DNA of 64,000 bases from Deltaproteobacteria bacterium (GCA_020060215.1 JAGVAP010000121.1:1-64000), one strand, 5' to 3'. Positions 16,133 through 25,573 are shown, counted from the stretch's first letter. Notes: generated by a model not told the origin, from the sequence alone. Numbers and translations: made by a program.

Positions 16133-17902
16133 TCAGCTCCGCCCGTTGACCTTGGGAGGGGCGGCGGGGTCGGAGCCTTCCATGAGGCCCACGAAAAAGT
16201 TGCGCGCATTGACCCCGAGTGAACGGATTCGATATCCCCCCTCCTGGACCACGACCGTGGGTCGTCGAAGGGCCCCCACCAGGTGCCCGCATGCCCTGAA
16301 ATCCCGGGGCCTCATGGCCCAGCTCCCCGTGGGGTCCCCTTTGGCGGTGTCCAGCCCGAGGGCCAGCACCAGAAAGTGGACCTTTGCGCGTGCAATCCGG
16401 CCGATCGCCTTCGCAAGGATCTCCATGTACCGCTCCGGGGTGACATTCTCCGGCAGCGGCACATTGATGTTATACCCCTTTCCTTCTCCCTCGCCTTTTT
16501 CATCCTCGAAGCCGCTGAAGTAGGGGTAGGCCACGTTGGGGTGGCCATGAAGGGAGATGGTCAGCACATCGGAGCGTCTGTAGAAGATGTCCTGGGTCCC
16601 GTTCCCGTGGTGATAATCGATGTCGAGAATCGCCACCTTCCCGTATCCGCTCAGGTACTGCGCCACGACGGCGACCGAATTGATGTAGCAGAAGCCGCCG
16701 AAGGCCCGCTGCTCCGCGTGGTGACCGGGGGGCCGGACAAGAGCGTACCCCAGCCGATATCCCTCCAGGATCTTGTCGGCGACGCTGAGAGAGCAATCCA
16801 CGGCTCTCTTGGCCGCGACGAACGCGTTCTGGTTGATCGGGGTAAAGGTGTCGATGCAGTAGTACCCGGCCCGCAGGGGTAATTCCTTGGGGGGACGGGC
16901 TTTGTTGCGTATGGGAAAGACGTAGGGATACAGCGAGACCCCCGGCTCGAGGCGGGAGCAAACCGTCTTGAGATAGTTCACGTAGCCGGAGTCGTGAACC
17001 GCCGTGATGTGCCTTTCGGAGAAGTGGTGAACGGGAATCTTCTCGAAAAGGCCGGTGGGCTCGATCTCCCTGAGGATGGCGTTCACCCTCACAGGGGATT
17101 CCACATATCCCCGTTCATGCACGTGATGGATCTCATGCCTGTCGTTTACCGCCAGGGCGATCAATTTTTCCACGGACCTTGTAGGCTTGACCTGACGCGG
17201 AGCGGCCTGGACGGTGTAGACAGGCTGCCTGGTGCGGACGGGGTCGTCCTGCAATGAATGGACAACCATGTCGATATAGCCCTGAGGGCAACGGTGCCCG
17301 TACTTCCGCTCCAGAATCGCCCGAACGATTTTTTGGGCGCTATCCCGGGAAAGAACTCCCGGTCTGCCGAGGTCGTCCACCATGAGGTAGGGGGGGCAGA
17401 CGGCGTCCGGCTTGATCGGCGTCTCGTAGGCCGTGTTCACGATGGGGCGGGCGCCGTATCTCTCGTAGAAGCGCAACCTCGCCCTGTTCTGGGGCAGGAG
17501 ATCGGGCCGGTCGCACAACCCCGGGTCGTCGGGGAGACACTCGAAGAAGAGCCCTATGGCGCCCATGCGGAGAGACTCTTCCCTCAGCCGCTCATAGAGT
17601 ACGCCTCCTATGCCCCTGCCCATGCCGGGCTTCGCCGCGGACAGGAAGTCCAGGTAGCAGAACCGCAGATTCGGTTCATGCTGGAGTATGGCGAACCCCT
17701 TCACATCACCGCGGAACCCTTCGGCCACGAAAAGGATGGTCCGGAACCGGTACTTGAAGGGGTTGCTCAACTGCTCCGGGAGCTTTTCGATGTCCTCTGC
17801 ACTTAGGGCCGAGAACTGCTCACGCAGGATACGCTGCACCTGAGACACGACCCTCCTGTCCACGGGGAGAAAGGAATCAAAGATCTTTCGAATACGGAGC
17901 AT
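16133..17902 (-). CDS. GNAT domain fused to a histone-deacetylase-family amidohydrolase
   Basis: A 589-residue fusion. Residues 50-165 show a GNAT-like fold with GMGRGIGGVLYERL around 93-106 as acetyl-CoA loop. Residues about 235-575 are an HDAC/acetylpolyamine amidohydrolase domain. Its charge-relay histidines are in RPPGHHAE (390-397), zinc ligands are in DIDYHHGNGTQ (427-437) and at Asp518 (ALGLD), and GGY is at 555-557. All catalytic positions are intact, so it should remove acyl groups from lysine or polyamine amides. The start at 17902 has AGAAGGGG upstream. Joining a putative acetyltransferase to a deacetylase in one chain is notable. Confidence 0.9.
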   Translation of the reverse strand: MLRIRKIFDSFLPVDRRVVSQVQRILREQFSALSAEDIEKLPEQLSNPFKYRFRTILFVAEGFRGDVKGFAILQHEPNLRFCYLDFLSAAKPGMGRGIGGVLYERLREESLRMGAIGLFFECLPDDPGLCDRPDLLPQNRARLRFYERYGARPIVNTAYETPIKPDAVCPPYLMVDDLGRPGVLSRDSAQKIVRAILERKYGHRCPQGYIDMVVHSLQDDPVRTRQPVYTVQAAPRQVKPTRSVEKLIALAVNDRHEIHHVHERGYVESPVRVNAILREIEPTGLFEKIPVHHFSERHITAVHDSGYVNYLKTVCSRLEPGVSLYPYVFPIRNKARPPKELPLRAGYYCIDTFTPINQNAFVAAKRAVDCSLSVADKILEGYRLGYALVRPPGHHAEQRAFGGFCYINSVAVVAQYLSGYGKVAILDIDYHHGNGTQDIFYRRSDVLTISLHGHPNVAYPYFSGFEDEKGEGEGKGYNINVPLPENVTPERYMEILAKAIGRIARAKVHFLVLALGLDTAKGDPTGSWAMRPRDFRACGHLVGALRRPTVVVQEGGYRIRSLGVNARNFFVGLMEGSDPAAPPKVNGRS

Positions 17903-18453
17903 GCCTACCCCTTCTGCAGAACCTTGGCCGCGTTTGTCTTCGTTTTGGAGACCAGGCCCCCATGGCCGACCCATGCACCTTCCCGAATAGGACAGGGGGC
18001 CTGCGGTGGAGAAAGATGTCCACACCCCGGCTCCGGCAAGAGCGTCGCTTTCGCCTGGAGTTAAGGATAGAATCGCCCCCCTGGAGGGTCAAGTCAAAAG
18101 CCGCCCTGCAATCGGGTCCATGGCCTGACCGCGGCACAGGCCGTCACCTCCCTGCGGGACTCCGAAGACGAAGACCTCGGGATCAGGACCATGGGGAGAG
18201 GCGACACGGTCCGGGAGGTTGCGGGGGTGGGATATGCGGGTGAGACCACGATCTGTTTTCCTCCCGGACGGCCGGGATCGGACGCGGTGACGATCTAATG
18301 CAGGAGAGATTCGAGTTCCGCAACCTTCAGCAGGGAACTCGCGTTGCCGTCGGATATGTCTACGGCGGATGCGCGGCCAGGGGGAGAACGCCTAAGCGAC
18401 CACTGGAACAAACCGGAAACCCTGTATATCCTCCTTCTCTTCAGGAGATGAGT
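17903..18453. other. Intergenic region with no confident gene
   Basis: This is the 551 bases between the GNAT-deacetylase gene and the end of the GAF activator gene. A plus-strand frame around 18130-18297 gives protein-like residues (VREVAGVGYAGETTICFPP) but has no start, ribosome site or recognisable family. It may be a decayed fragment. Confidence 0.4.
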
Positions 18454-19995
18454 TCAGATCTTTCCCCTCCCGTGGGCGATCCCCAGCCTCTTCAACCGGT
18501 GCCTGAGCGTGCTGGGATGGAGCCCCAGGATCTCTGCGGCGCCGTTCGGGCCGTTGATCCTGCCCCTGGTCGCCTTCAGGACCTTCCTCATGTGTCTTGC
18601 ATTCACATAATCGATATTGAGGGATTCATCGGCTTCCGTCGCAGGCGATGCGGGTCCGGAACCTTCATCGGTCCAGACCATGCTGTCGAAAGACAAAGGC
18701 CGTCCCCTGGTCAGGATCAATGCGCGTTCCACCACGTTTTCGAGCTCCCGGACATTGCCGGGCCACGTGTAGGCCATGAGCGGCGCAATGGCCCCGGGGG
18801 TCAGTTTGGGGATATGGTGGAACTGCAGCTCCCGTGATTTCTTTTCGATGAAGTGCCGGACCAGGGCGGGGATGTCTTCCCTCCGCTCTCTCAAGGGCGG
18901 GATCGTAATGGGAAAGACGTGGAGCCTGAACCAGAGGTCCGCGCGGAACGACTTGTTACGAACCATTTCGTAGAGGTTCTGGTGAGTGGCTGCAATGATC
19001 CGGATGTCCACCTTGATCTCGCCGGCCCCTCCTACGCGATGGATCACCTTGTCCTGGAGGACCCGCAGCATCCTGACCTGGGCCTGGGGCGGCAGTTCAC
19101 CGACTTCATCCAGGAAGATGGTGCCCCCGTTGGCCCGCTCGAAGCAGCCCCGCTTCTGTGAGACGGCGCCCGTGAACGCACCCCTCTCATGGCCGAAGAG
19201 CTCGCTGTCGATGAGGGTCTCCGGTATGGCCCCGCAGTTGACCTGGATAAAAGGACCGTCTTTGCGGCGGGACAGTCCGTGGATGGCCGTGGCGACCACC
19301 TCCTTGCCGACCCCGGTCTCTCCCTGGAGCAATACCGGGCTGTCGAGCGGCGCCACTTCGTGGACCATCTCCATGACCTTTTTGAGTCCGAACTCCTCCC
19401 CGACCACATCCCCCGGTGTAAAACGCTCCAGCCTTCCCTGGAGATACTTTATGTCATCGGCCATGATTTCCTTGAGCTGATTCAACTCGTCATATCTCAG
19501 GGCATTGGACAGGGCAATGGCGACCGGCTCATAGATCGTCGAGAACAGCCGCAGGTGCTCTTCCGAAAACCGGTCGTGCCCCTCGGCATAGAGAACCAGG
19601 TTTCCGAGCCGCGTCCCCTTGATTGCCAGATGCATGACCATGATGGAGTCGTTCAGTTGTCCGGTCCTCTGCACAATGGACCTGGCCACCGGATCCATGA
19701 GCACGCGATTCCACATCAGGACCGGGGGGAGATCCGGGTCGTCCAGGAACTTCCTGCCTTCATCGTCCAGAGGCAGGACCGTGTTGACCCTGCGGGCCTC
19801 GGTGGGTGTGGCGAAGGCAATCGTCCTCAAGGCGCCGAGACCCCGATCATACAGGTTCAGATGCAGCCGGTCTCCAGGCATGAAGGACCGCAGGTAGACC
19901 AGACACTCCTGCAGGGCGATCTCGAAGTCGAGGTTTCCGCAGATGCGTAGGGTGACCTGACGGAAAAAGGTGTTCTCGTCGACGGCCAAAAGCAC
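18454..19995 (-). CDS. Sigma-54-dependent activator with GAF sensor domain
   Basis: A 513-residue enhancer-binding protein. Residues about 15-165 form a GAF-type sensor. The AAA+ domain has Walker A GETGVGKE (225-232), GAFTGA (272-277) and Walker [12 protein letters not shown] (290-300). The C-terminal Fis-type helix-turn-helix includes NGPNGAAEILGLHPSTLRHR (481-500). It is divergent from the TRAP transporter gene at 20336, in front of which a strong -24/-12 promoter is visible. It is therefore the likely activator of that catabolic cluster, responding to the imported acid or a metabolite through the GAF domain. Confidence 0.94.
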   Translation of the reverse strand: MLLAVDENTFFRQVTLRICGNLDFEIALQECLVYLRSFMPGDRLHLNLYDRGLGALRTIAFATPTEARRVNTVLPLDDEGRKFLDDPDLPPVLMWNRVLMDPVARSIVQRTGQLNDSIMVMHLAIKGTRLGNLVLYAEGHDRFSEEHLRLFSTIYEPVAIALSNALRYDELNQLKEIMADDIKYLQGRLERFTPGDVVGEEFGLKKVMEMVHEVAPLDSPVLLQGETGVGKEVVATAIHGLSRRKDGPFIQVNCGAIPETLIDSELFGHERGAFTGAVSQKRGCFERANGGTIFLDEVGELPPQAQVRMLRVLQDKVIHRVGGAGEIKVDIRIIAATHQNLYEMVRNKSFRADLWFRLHVFPITIPPLRERREDIPALVRHFIEKKSRELQFHHIPKLTPGAIAPLMAYTWPGNVRELENVVERALILTRGRPLSFDSMVWTDEGSGPASPATEADESLNIDYVNARHMRKVLKATRGRINGPNGAAEILGLHPSTLRHRLKRLGIAHGRGKI

Positions 19996-20027
19996 TCTCC
20001 TGTCATCAGGTTGCCATCTCGGGACTG

Positions 20028-20073
20028 CTTACCGTATTTAACAGTTTCCCGGAAAATTATCAAATGTGGTAAG
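20028..20073. promoter_or_regulatory. Inverted repeats upstream of the TRAP operon, likely enhancer sites
   Basis: CTTACC (20028-20033) and GGTAAG (20068-20073) form an inverted pair. Between them lies TTTCCCGGAAA, an almost perfect palindrome. They lie 75-120 bases upstream of the -24 element, suited to the divergently encoded GAF activator. Confidence 0.4.
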
Positions 20074-20145
20074 TAATCCTCCGCATTTGGTCGTCTGTTT
20101 ACCCATGGCATCGTTAAGTTGTCATATTCATGGGTTTTTTTCAGA

Positions 20146-20161
20146 TGGCACGCTTTTCGCT
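20146..20161 (+). promoter_or_regulatory. Sigma-54 (-24/-12) promoter of the TRAP/butyrate kinase cluster
   Basis: TGGCACGCTTTTCGCT has a perfect -24 TGGCACG and a -12 TCGCT, with GG and GC ten bases apart. The predicted start is near 20172, leaving a leader of about 160 bases before the dctP ATG. No gene is seen in 19996-20335. Confidence 0.75.
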
Positions 20162-20335
20162 CAAGTACCTGGGGAAACCCATCATGAAGGTCTGATCCGC
20201 GTTTAACAGCCGCTATGCCGGCCGCGGTCCGATCGGCCCCGGTGAGAAAGGTCCACGGTCTCTTCAACCACTTTTCCAGTTTCGCAGGGCAGCTTCATAT
20301 GGGGCGAGACTGGCATCTCTGAAGGAGGAGCGAGT

Positions 20336-21370
20336 ATGAAAAAGAGTTTTCTGTTCGTAGCCATGGGTTTTTGTCTGACGGCCATGCTCTCACCGGCGGC
20401 TGCGGTTGCGCAGCAGAAGCCCATTGAGCTGAGTTTCGCCCATACGATACCCCCCGTGATCCCTCTCGCCAAGGTCTACGAAGGGTGGGGGAAGATGGTG
20501 GAGGAGAAGACGGGAGGGAAGGTCAAGATCCATTTTTACTGGAGCGAGTCTCTGCTCAAGGCATCCGAGTTGTTCAGGGGGGCCCAGACCGGTCAGTCCG
20601 ACATCAGCTACTACGTGGTGGGGTTAGACTACGGGCTGATGCCGCTGAACCTCTTCACCAAGCTGGCCTTCCTGGGTTTCCCCAACCTGCCCGTGGGGAC
20701 CGAGATCTACAACAGGATCTATCAGAAGTTCCCGGAGCTGAGAAACGAGTTCAAGGGGGTCAAGGTGCTGTCGGCCAGGATGGGGCCTGCATACCAGCTC
20801 CATTTCACCAAGAAGGCGGTGCGTGTCCCGGCGGACCTCAAAGGCATGAAGATGATCTCCGTGGGGGGAAGCATGGCCAAAGAGATGGTCGGGATGGGAG
20901 CGGCGTCCCTGGACGTCAAGGTGGGAGACCTCTATGTCTCCCTGGAAAGGGGATTGGCCGAAGGGATCTCCACCCATGTTCCGATCCTCCACGCCTTCGG
21001 GATCCTGAACCTGCTGCCCCACCACACCATGTTCCCGGGAGGGGCCTGCATGGGGCCTGACATGCTTCTCTTCAACCAGAAGAAATGGGACAGCCTGCCC
21101 CCGGACGTCCGGAAGGTATTCGAGGAGCTGAGCCCGTGGCTGGCGAACGAGCTCATCAAGGCCGACAGCGGATACGAGGCCATGGTGCTCGGCAAGGCCA
21201 GGGAAATGGGCCACACGTTCACCACCCCCACGGCCGAGGAGTTGAAGCTCTGGAGGGAGGCCGTGCAGCCGACCCACGACAAGTGGATCGCCGATACGGC
21301 GGCCAAGGGGCTCCCTGCCAAGGCCCTGTATGAGGAGGTGCAGAGCCTGGTGAAGGAAGCACTGAAGTAG
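20336..21370 (+). CDS. dctP: TRAP transporter substrate-binding protein (DctP)
   Basis: A 344-residue periplasmic solute receptor. A signal peptide spans residues 1-26 (ends AAAVAQQ). The mature part follows the DctP pattern: IELSFAHTIPP, GRAQTGQSDI-like region at 82-90 and VPADLKGMKM at 164-173. In most DctP proteins the last motif continues into an arginine that salt-bridges the substrate carboxylate. Here the sequence is KMISVGG, so that arginine appears to be missing and the ligand may differ from simple dicarboxylates. AAGGAGGAGC precedes the ATG. It is the first gene of the sigma-54-driven cluster. Confidence 0.92.
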   Translation: MKKSFLFVAMGFCLTAMLSPAAAVAQQKPIELSFAHTIPPVIPLAKVYEGWGKMVEEKTGGKVKIHFYWSESLLKASELFRGAQTGQSDISYYVVGLDYGLMPLNLFTKLAFLGFPNLPVGTEIYNRIYQKFPELRNEFKGVKVLSARMGPAYQLHFTKKAVRVPADLKGMKMISVGGSMAKEMVGMGAASLDVKVGDLYVSLERGLAEGISTHVPILHAFGILNLLPHHTMFPGGACMGPDMLLFNQKKWDSLPPDVRKVFEELSPWLANELIKADSGYEAMVLGKAREMGHTFTTPTAEELKLWREAVQPTHDKWIADTAAKGLPAKALYEEVQSLVKEALK

Positions 21371-21400
21371 CGGGTGCAAATCGCAAAGGAGCGTGCAGAG

Positions 21401-21506
21401 GACGAACATCGAACGTCCCACATCGAATGAAAAAGCGAAGAAACAAGACAAACCGTGGGTCGGCGCGACGGCGGTTGAACGCTGAACACCGAAAACGGAA
21501 CACTCC
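21401..21506. repeat. Word-repeat element between dctP and dctQ
   Basis: The gap is built of related short words: GAACATCGAACGTCCCACA, CATCGAATG, then CGCTGAACACCGAAAACGG. Similar word-rich elements occupy other gaps of this cluster. Confidence 0.4.
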
Positions 21507-22046
21507 ATGGACAGGATGGGCATGAAGGCCATACGATCCCTGGCCCGGGCCATGAACGCGGTGGCGTGTGTCGTGCTCGGGCTCATGATGCTCCTCACCG
21601 TGGCGGACGTGACGCTCCGCTACTTTCTGAGTCTCCCCATCCTGGGGGCCACGGAACTCACCGAGAACATGATGGCGTGCCTGGCCTTCCTTGCCCTCGC
21701 CTGGTGCGCCGTGGAGAGGAGCCACCTCAGGGTGGATGTGGTGATGATCATGTTCCCGCCCAGGGTACAGTCTTTCGTCGACAGCATCACTTCGCTTGCC
21801 GGGCTCTGCCTGGTCGGCTTGATGGCCTGGCGAGGATTTGTGGAGGCAACGGTCGTGAAAGATCTCCACATCGAGAGCTCCCTCCTCGGGATACCGGCCT
21901 TTCCCTTCTACTACGTCATGGCTGCGGGGTTTGCCATGCTCTGCATGGTGATGATGATCCAGTTCGCAGAGGATCTGTCCAAGGCCGTGAGGCCCTGCAC
22001 TCCTGCCGCGGCGCCTTCGGACGAGAGGGCCGGGGAAGGCGGGTGA
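21507..22046 (+). CDS. dctQ: TRAP transporter small permease (DctQ)
   Basis: A 179-residue inner-membrane subunit with four predicted helices and the typical DctQ features (TVADVTLRYFL, the LGATELTENMM segment, AWCAVERSHLRVDV). It pairs with DctM to form the membrane part of the carrier. Ribosome binding is weak at this ATG, and one at 21516 is an alternative. It sits between dctP and dctM; its stop overlaps the region of the dctM start. Confidence 0.92.
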   Translation: MDRMGMKAIRSLARAMNAVACVVLGLMMLLTVADVTLRYFLSLPILGATELTENMMACLAFLALAWCAVERSHLRVDVVMIMFPPRVQSFVDSITSLAGLCLVGLMAWRGFVEATVVKDLHIESSLLGIPAFPFYYVMAAGFAMLCMVMMIQFAEDLSKAVRPCTPAAAPSDERAGEGG

Positions 22047-22048
22047 TC

Positions 22049-23344
22049 ATGAGTCCTGAGACCCTCGGCATTGCCGGAATCGGCCTGGTCGTACTCCTGA
22101 TGCTCGGCCGCATGTGGATCGGCCTGTCCATGGCCATGGTCGGTTTTCTCGGCCTTGCATACCTCAGGGGATTGGATGGGGCCTTCGGGGTATTGGGGAC
22201 GGTTCCCTTCAAATATGTGGCCTTCTACCCCATATCGGCGATCCCCCTGTTCGTGTTCATGGCCGTGATCATCGCCAACACCGGGATCGGCGCCAGCCTC
22301 TTCAACTCGGCCCACGCCTGGCTGGGGCAGCTGAGGGGCGGCCTGGCCATGGCAAGCATCCTCGCCTGCGCGGGGCTGGCCGCCATCATGGGCGACAGCG
22401 TGGCCGAGGTGGTCACCATGAGCAAGGTGGCTGTTCCCGAGATGAAGAAGTACAAATACGACAACCGTCTGGCCAGCGGCGCCGTTGCGGCAGGAGGCAC
22501 GCTGGGCATCCTCATTCCGCCGAGCCTCGGTTTCATCATGTATGGCATCCTGACGGAGCAGTCCGTCGGCGCTCTCTTCATGGCGGGCATTCTGCCGGGA
22601 CTGCTCCTCACCTTCCTCTTTCTGGTCGCGATCCGAATCATTGTGGCCTGGCGCCCGCATGCGGGACCTCCCGGGCCGAGGACCAGCTTCCTGGGAAAGA
22701 TCGTATCCCTCAAAGGGACCTGGCACACCCTTCTGCTTTTTGTCCTGATCATCGGGGGCATCTATGCGGGGATCTTCACCCCCACCGAAGCGGGGGCCAT
22801 AGGGGCCTTCGGGGCCGTCGTGATCAGCATGGCCATACGAAGACTTACCCTGAAAGGACTTTGGCTCTCCCTTGCGGAGGCGACCAGGGTCACGGCCATG
22901 ATCGTCCTCCTGATTGCCGGGGCCTTCATCCTGATGAAGTTTCTCGCGATGAGCAAGTTCCCCTTTGCGCTGGCAGGGTTCATCAACGATCTGGGACTGC
23001 CGCGCTACGGGGTCCTCATCGCCATCCTGATCCTTTACGTGTTCCTGGGCATGTTCCTGGATGTCTTCGCCGCGGTGGTCCTGACCATTCCCGTGATCTT
23101 CCCCGTGGTCGTCGGGCTCGGTTTCGACCCCATCTGGTTCGGAGTCATCATCGTGCTGATCCTGGAAATGGGGCTGATTACGCCGCCGGTGGGGATGAAT
23201 GTGTTTGCCCTTGCCGGCGTGACGCAGATCCCCCTGGACGTGATCTTCCGAGGCGTGACGCCCTTTGTGGCGGCCATGATGTTGTGCGTGATCCTCCTCG
23301 TGCTCTTCCCGCAGATCGCCCTGTTCCTGCCGGGAAGGATTTAG
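22049..23344 (+). CDS. dctM: TRAP transporter large permease (DctM)
   Basis: A 431-residue permease of normal family length, carrying about 12 hydrophobic helices. It shows VPEMKKYKYDNRLASG and GGTLGILIPPSLGF, nearly the same as the partial permease at 1-1005. The start is ATG at 22049, directly after the dctQ stop; an in-frame GTG at 22043 overlapping that stop is an alternative. AAGGCGGG lies upstream. It completes a dctPQM set that is probably expressed from the sigma-54 promoter at 20146. Confidence 0.93.
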   Translation: MSPETLGIAGIGLVVLLMLGRMWIGLSMAMVGFLGLAYLRGLDGAFGVLGTVPFKYVAFYPISAIPLFVFMAVIIANTGIGASLFNSAHAWLGQLRGGLAMASILACAGLAAIMGDSVAEVVTMSKVAVPEMKKYKYDNRLASGAVAAGGTLGILIPPSLGFIMYGILTEQSVGALFMAGILPGLLLTFLFLVAIRIIVAWRPHAGPPGPRTSFLGKIVSLKGTWHTLLLFVLIIGGIYAGIFTPTEAGAIGAFGAVVISMAIRRLTLKGLWLSLAEATRVTAMIVLLIAGAFILMKFLAMSKFPFALAGFINDLGLPRYGVLIAILILYVFLGMFLDVFAAVVLTIPVIFPVVVGLGFDPIWFGVIIVLILEMGLITPPVGMNVFALAGVTQIPLDVIFRGVTPFVAAMMLCVILLVLFPQIALFLPGRI

Positions 23345-23497
23345 AGGAAAGGCGGAGGGGGGAAAGCGGAAGGCGGAAAGGTTAATGTCGCTCTGGTGGA
23401 GGACCCCGGAGAGGTTCTACCGATCCGGGATGAAGAAGGATTGCTTGAAACCAGATGTCAAAATACAAATGACCCAATCAAGCTCAAATGTTTAACC
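23345..23497. repeat. Purine-rich and word-repeat gap after dctM
   Basis: It begins with reiterated GGAAAGGCGG/GGAAAGCGG words and ends with TGTCAAAATACAAATGACCC-like words. It is another example of the repeat-filled gaps of this cluster. No gene is seen. Confidence 0.35.
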
Positions 23498-25573
23498 ATG
23501 AAAGCAGTGGAAACCATCAGGCTCACCATCCATGGGAAAGAGGTGGAGACCGGCCGCGGAAAGACCGTGCTGGAGGCCGCCCTTGCGGCGGGGATCTATA
23601 TCCCTCACCTCTGCCACCATCCGGATCTCAGGCCGCTGGGCACCTGTGGACTGTGCATCGTGGACGTGGAGGGCAGAAGCGATCCGTGCGTCTCGTGCAC
23701 GGCCCCGGCAGAGGACGGGATGGTGGTGGCGACCAGGAGCGAGCGCATCGATCTCCTGAGGCGCCGGGCCATGGAATCGCTCCTGGTGGACCATCCCTCC
23801 GAGTGTCTGGAGTGCAGCCAGTATCTCCGCTGCGAACTGCAGTCCATTAAGCAGTACCTGGGAATGACGGAGGAGCTGAGCGTCCCGAGGCGCATCAGCC
23901 CGATCCCCGTGAACACGAGCAATCCCCTGTTTGTTCATGACTTCGCGCGCTGCATCCGCTGCGGCCGGTGCGTCAGGGCATGCAACGAGCTGCGGGGGGC
24001 GGGGGTGCTCGAGATGAAGGAGGAGGGAGGGGAGACCAGGATCTCCGTCCGCGAAGGAAAGTCCCTCGCCGAGGCCGGCTGCCGCTTCTGCGGGGCATGC
24101 GTGGAGGTATGTCCCACCGGCGCCATGCGGGACAGGGAGGAGCTCGTCAGGGGGAAGAAACGGCCGGCCGGACTTGTCCCCTGCAGATACGTCTGCCCGG
24201 CGGAGATCGACGTGCCCCGCTATCTCCGCTTCATCCGCGAGAGGAGGTTTCCCGAGGCCGCTGCCGTCATCAGGGAGAAGGTCCCGTTCCCGAAGGTCCT
24301 GGGGTATGTCTGCCATCACCCGTGCGAGCAGGTGTGCCGGCGCGCACAGGTCAATGAATCCGTCTCGATCAGGAACCTGAAGCGATTCGCCGCTGAGAAC
24401 CGTGAGATGCTCTGGAAAGGGAACGGACGCAGCCGTTCGCCCACGGGGAAGAGGGTGGCGATCGTGGGGGCAGGGCCGGCCGGACTGACCGCGGCATTCT
24501 ATCTCGCAAGACTCGGCCACGGGGTGATTGTGTTGGAGTCCATGCCCTTTGCCGGCGGGATGATGCGGTTCGGGATCCCGGACTACCGGCTGCCCAGGGA
24601 CGTGCTGGAGAGCGAGATCCGGGAGATCGAGCAGGCCGGTGTCGAGATCAGGACCGGCTCGAGGGTCGAGTCCCTGGATGGATTGCTTGAGGAGCAGGGA
24701 CACGATGCCGTGGTGGTCGCCGTGGGGGCTCACAAGGGGAGCAGGCTTGCCGTTCCGGGCAGCGACCTGGATGGGGTTTGGGTGAGCCTCGATTTCCTGA
24801 GGGAAGTCAACCTGGGGAGCAGCGTGAACATGGGGGAGAAAACATTGGTGATCGGGGGTGGAAATGTCGCCTTCGACTGCGGCCGGGCGGCCCTTCGTGC
24901 GGGTGCGAAGGAGGTTCGCATCGTCTGCCTGGAGAAGAGGGAAAGCATGCCCGCTGTGCAGGAGGAGATCGACGAGGGGGAGAGAGAGGGTATCCGGATC
25001 CACCCTTCCCGGGCATGCTCCAGGCTCCTCGGCAAAGACGGCAGGATCACCGCGGTCGAGTGCCTGAAAGTGGAATCGTTTTCGCTGGACGAAGAGGGGA
25101 AGCCCCGTGTGGATACCATCGAGGGTTCCGAGCACCTCTTTCCAGCGGACACCCTGGTCTTCGCCGTCGGCCAGGCCCCGGACATCCCGGATGGGTTCGA
25201 TCTGGACCGCGATGAAGGGGGCCGGGTCGAAGCCGATCCCCTTACCCTGGAGAGCAGCCGGGAAGGGGTCTTTGCCGCCGGCGATGCCGTGACCGGGACC
25301 TCCTGGGTGATCGAGGCGGTTGCCTCCGGCAGGAAGGCGGCCGTGAATGTGGACAGGTATCTGGGAGGGACCGGCCATATCGACGAGCGGCTGGCGCCGG
25401 TGGAAGAATATGAGTCCTGGCTGGGACCGGCGGAGGGGTTCGCAGCCCTTGCGCGCGGAGAGGAAGACGGGGGCGGTTTCGATGAACATTCGGCTCCGGC
25501 CGAGGCTTCGAGGTGCCTGCGGTGCGACCTGAGGCTCAGGATGACTCCGGTGAAGTTCTGGGGAGAGTATTGA
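23498..25573 (+). CDS. Fe-S flavoprotein: NuoG-like N-terminus fused to GltD-like NAD(P)H:acceptor oxidoreductase
   Basis: A 691-residue electron-transfer protein. It has a [2Fe-2S] ferredoxin domain with Cys39, Cys50, Cys53 and Cys64. A NuoG-type His-Cys3 cluster follows (His99, Cys103, Cys106, Cys112), then two [4Fe-4S] motifs, CIRCGRCVRAC at 152-162 and CRFCGACVEVC at 195-205. From about 225 on there is a GltD/NfnB-like module with cysteines, FAD motif GAGPAG at 324-329 and NAD(P) motif VIGGGNVAFD. It probably passes electrons between NAD(P)H and ferredoxin or the FAD reductase encoded next. The start at 23498 fits the ferredoxin domain; upstream GTG at 23396 has no support. Confidence 0.88.
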   Translation: MKAVETIRLTIHGKEVETGRGKTVLEAALAAGIYIPHLCHHPDLRPLGTCGLCIVDVEGRSDPCVSCTAPAEDGMVVATRSERIDLLRRRAMESLLVDHPSECLECSQYLRCELQSIKQYLGMTEELSVPRRISPIPVNTSNPLFVHDFARCIRCGRCVRACNELRGAGVLEMKEEGGETRISVREGKSLAEAGCRFCGACVEVCPTGAMRDREELVRGKKRPAGLVPCRYVCPAEIDVPRYLRFIRERRFPEAAAVIREKVPFPKVLGYVCHHPCEQVCRRAQVNESVSIRNLKRFAAENREMLWKGNGRSRSPTGKRVAIVGAGPAGLTAAFYLARLGHGVIVLESMPFAGGMMRFGIPDYRLPRDVLESEIREIEQAGVEIRTGSRVESLDGLLEEQGHDAVVVAVGAHKGSRLAVPGSDLDGVWVSLDFLREVNLGSSVNMGEKTLVIGGGNVAFDCGRAALRAGAKEVRIVCLEKRESMPAVQEEIDEGEREGIRIHPSRACSRLLGKDGRITAVECLKVESFSLDEEGKPRVDTIEGSEHLFPADTLVFAVGQAPDIPDGFDLDRDEGGRVEADPLTLESSREGVFAAGDAVTGTSWVIEAVASGRKAAVNVDRYLGGTGHIDERLAPVEEYESWLGPAEGFAALARGEEDGGGFDEHSAPAEASRCLRCDLRLRMTPVKFWGEY

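Noticed and set aside
13390..18025. Long plus-strand frames opposite the MBL-GNAT, GNAT-HDAC, PAS and PBP genes
   Set aside because: They are antisense shadows caused by high third-position GC; they lack ribosome sites and family matches.
18130..18297. Protein-like plus-strand frame upstream of the GNAT-deacetylase gene
   Set aside because: No start codon with a ribosome site, no recognised family and only about 55 codons; kept as a possible decayed fragment only.
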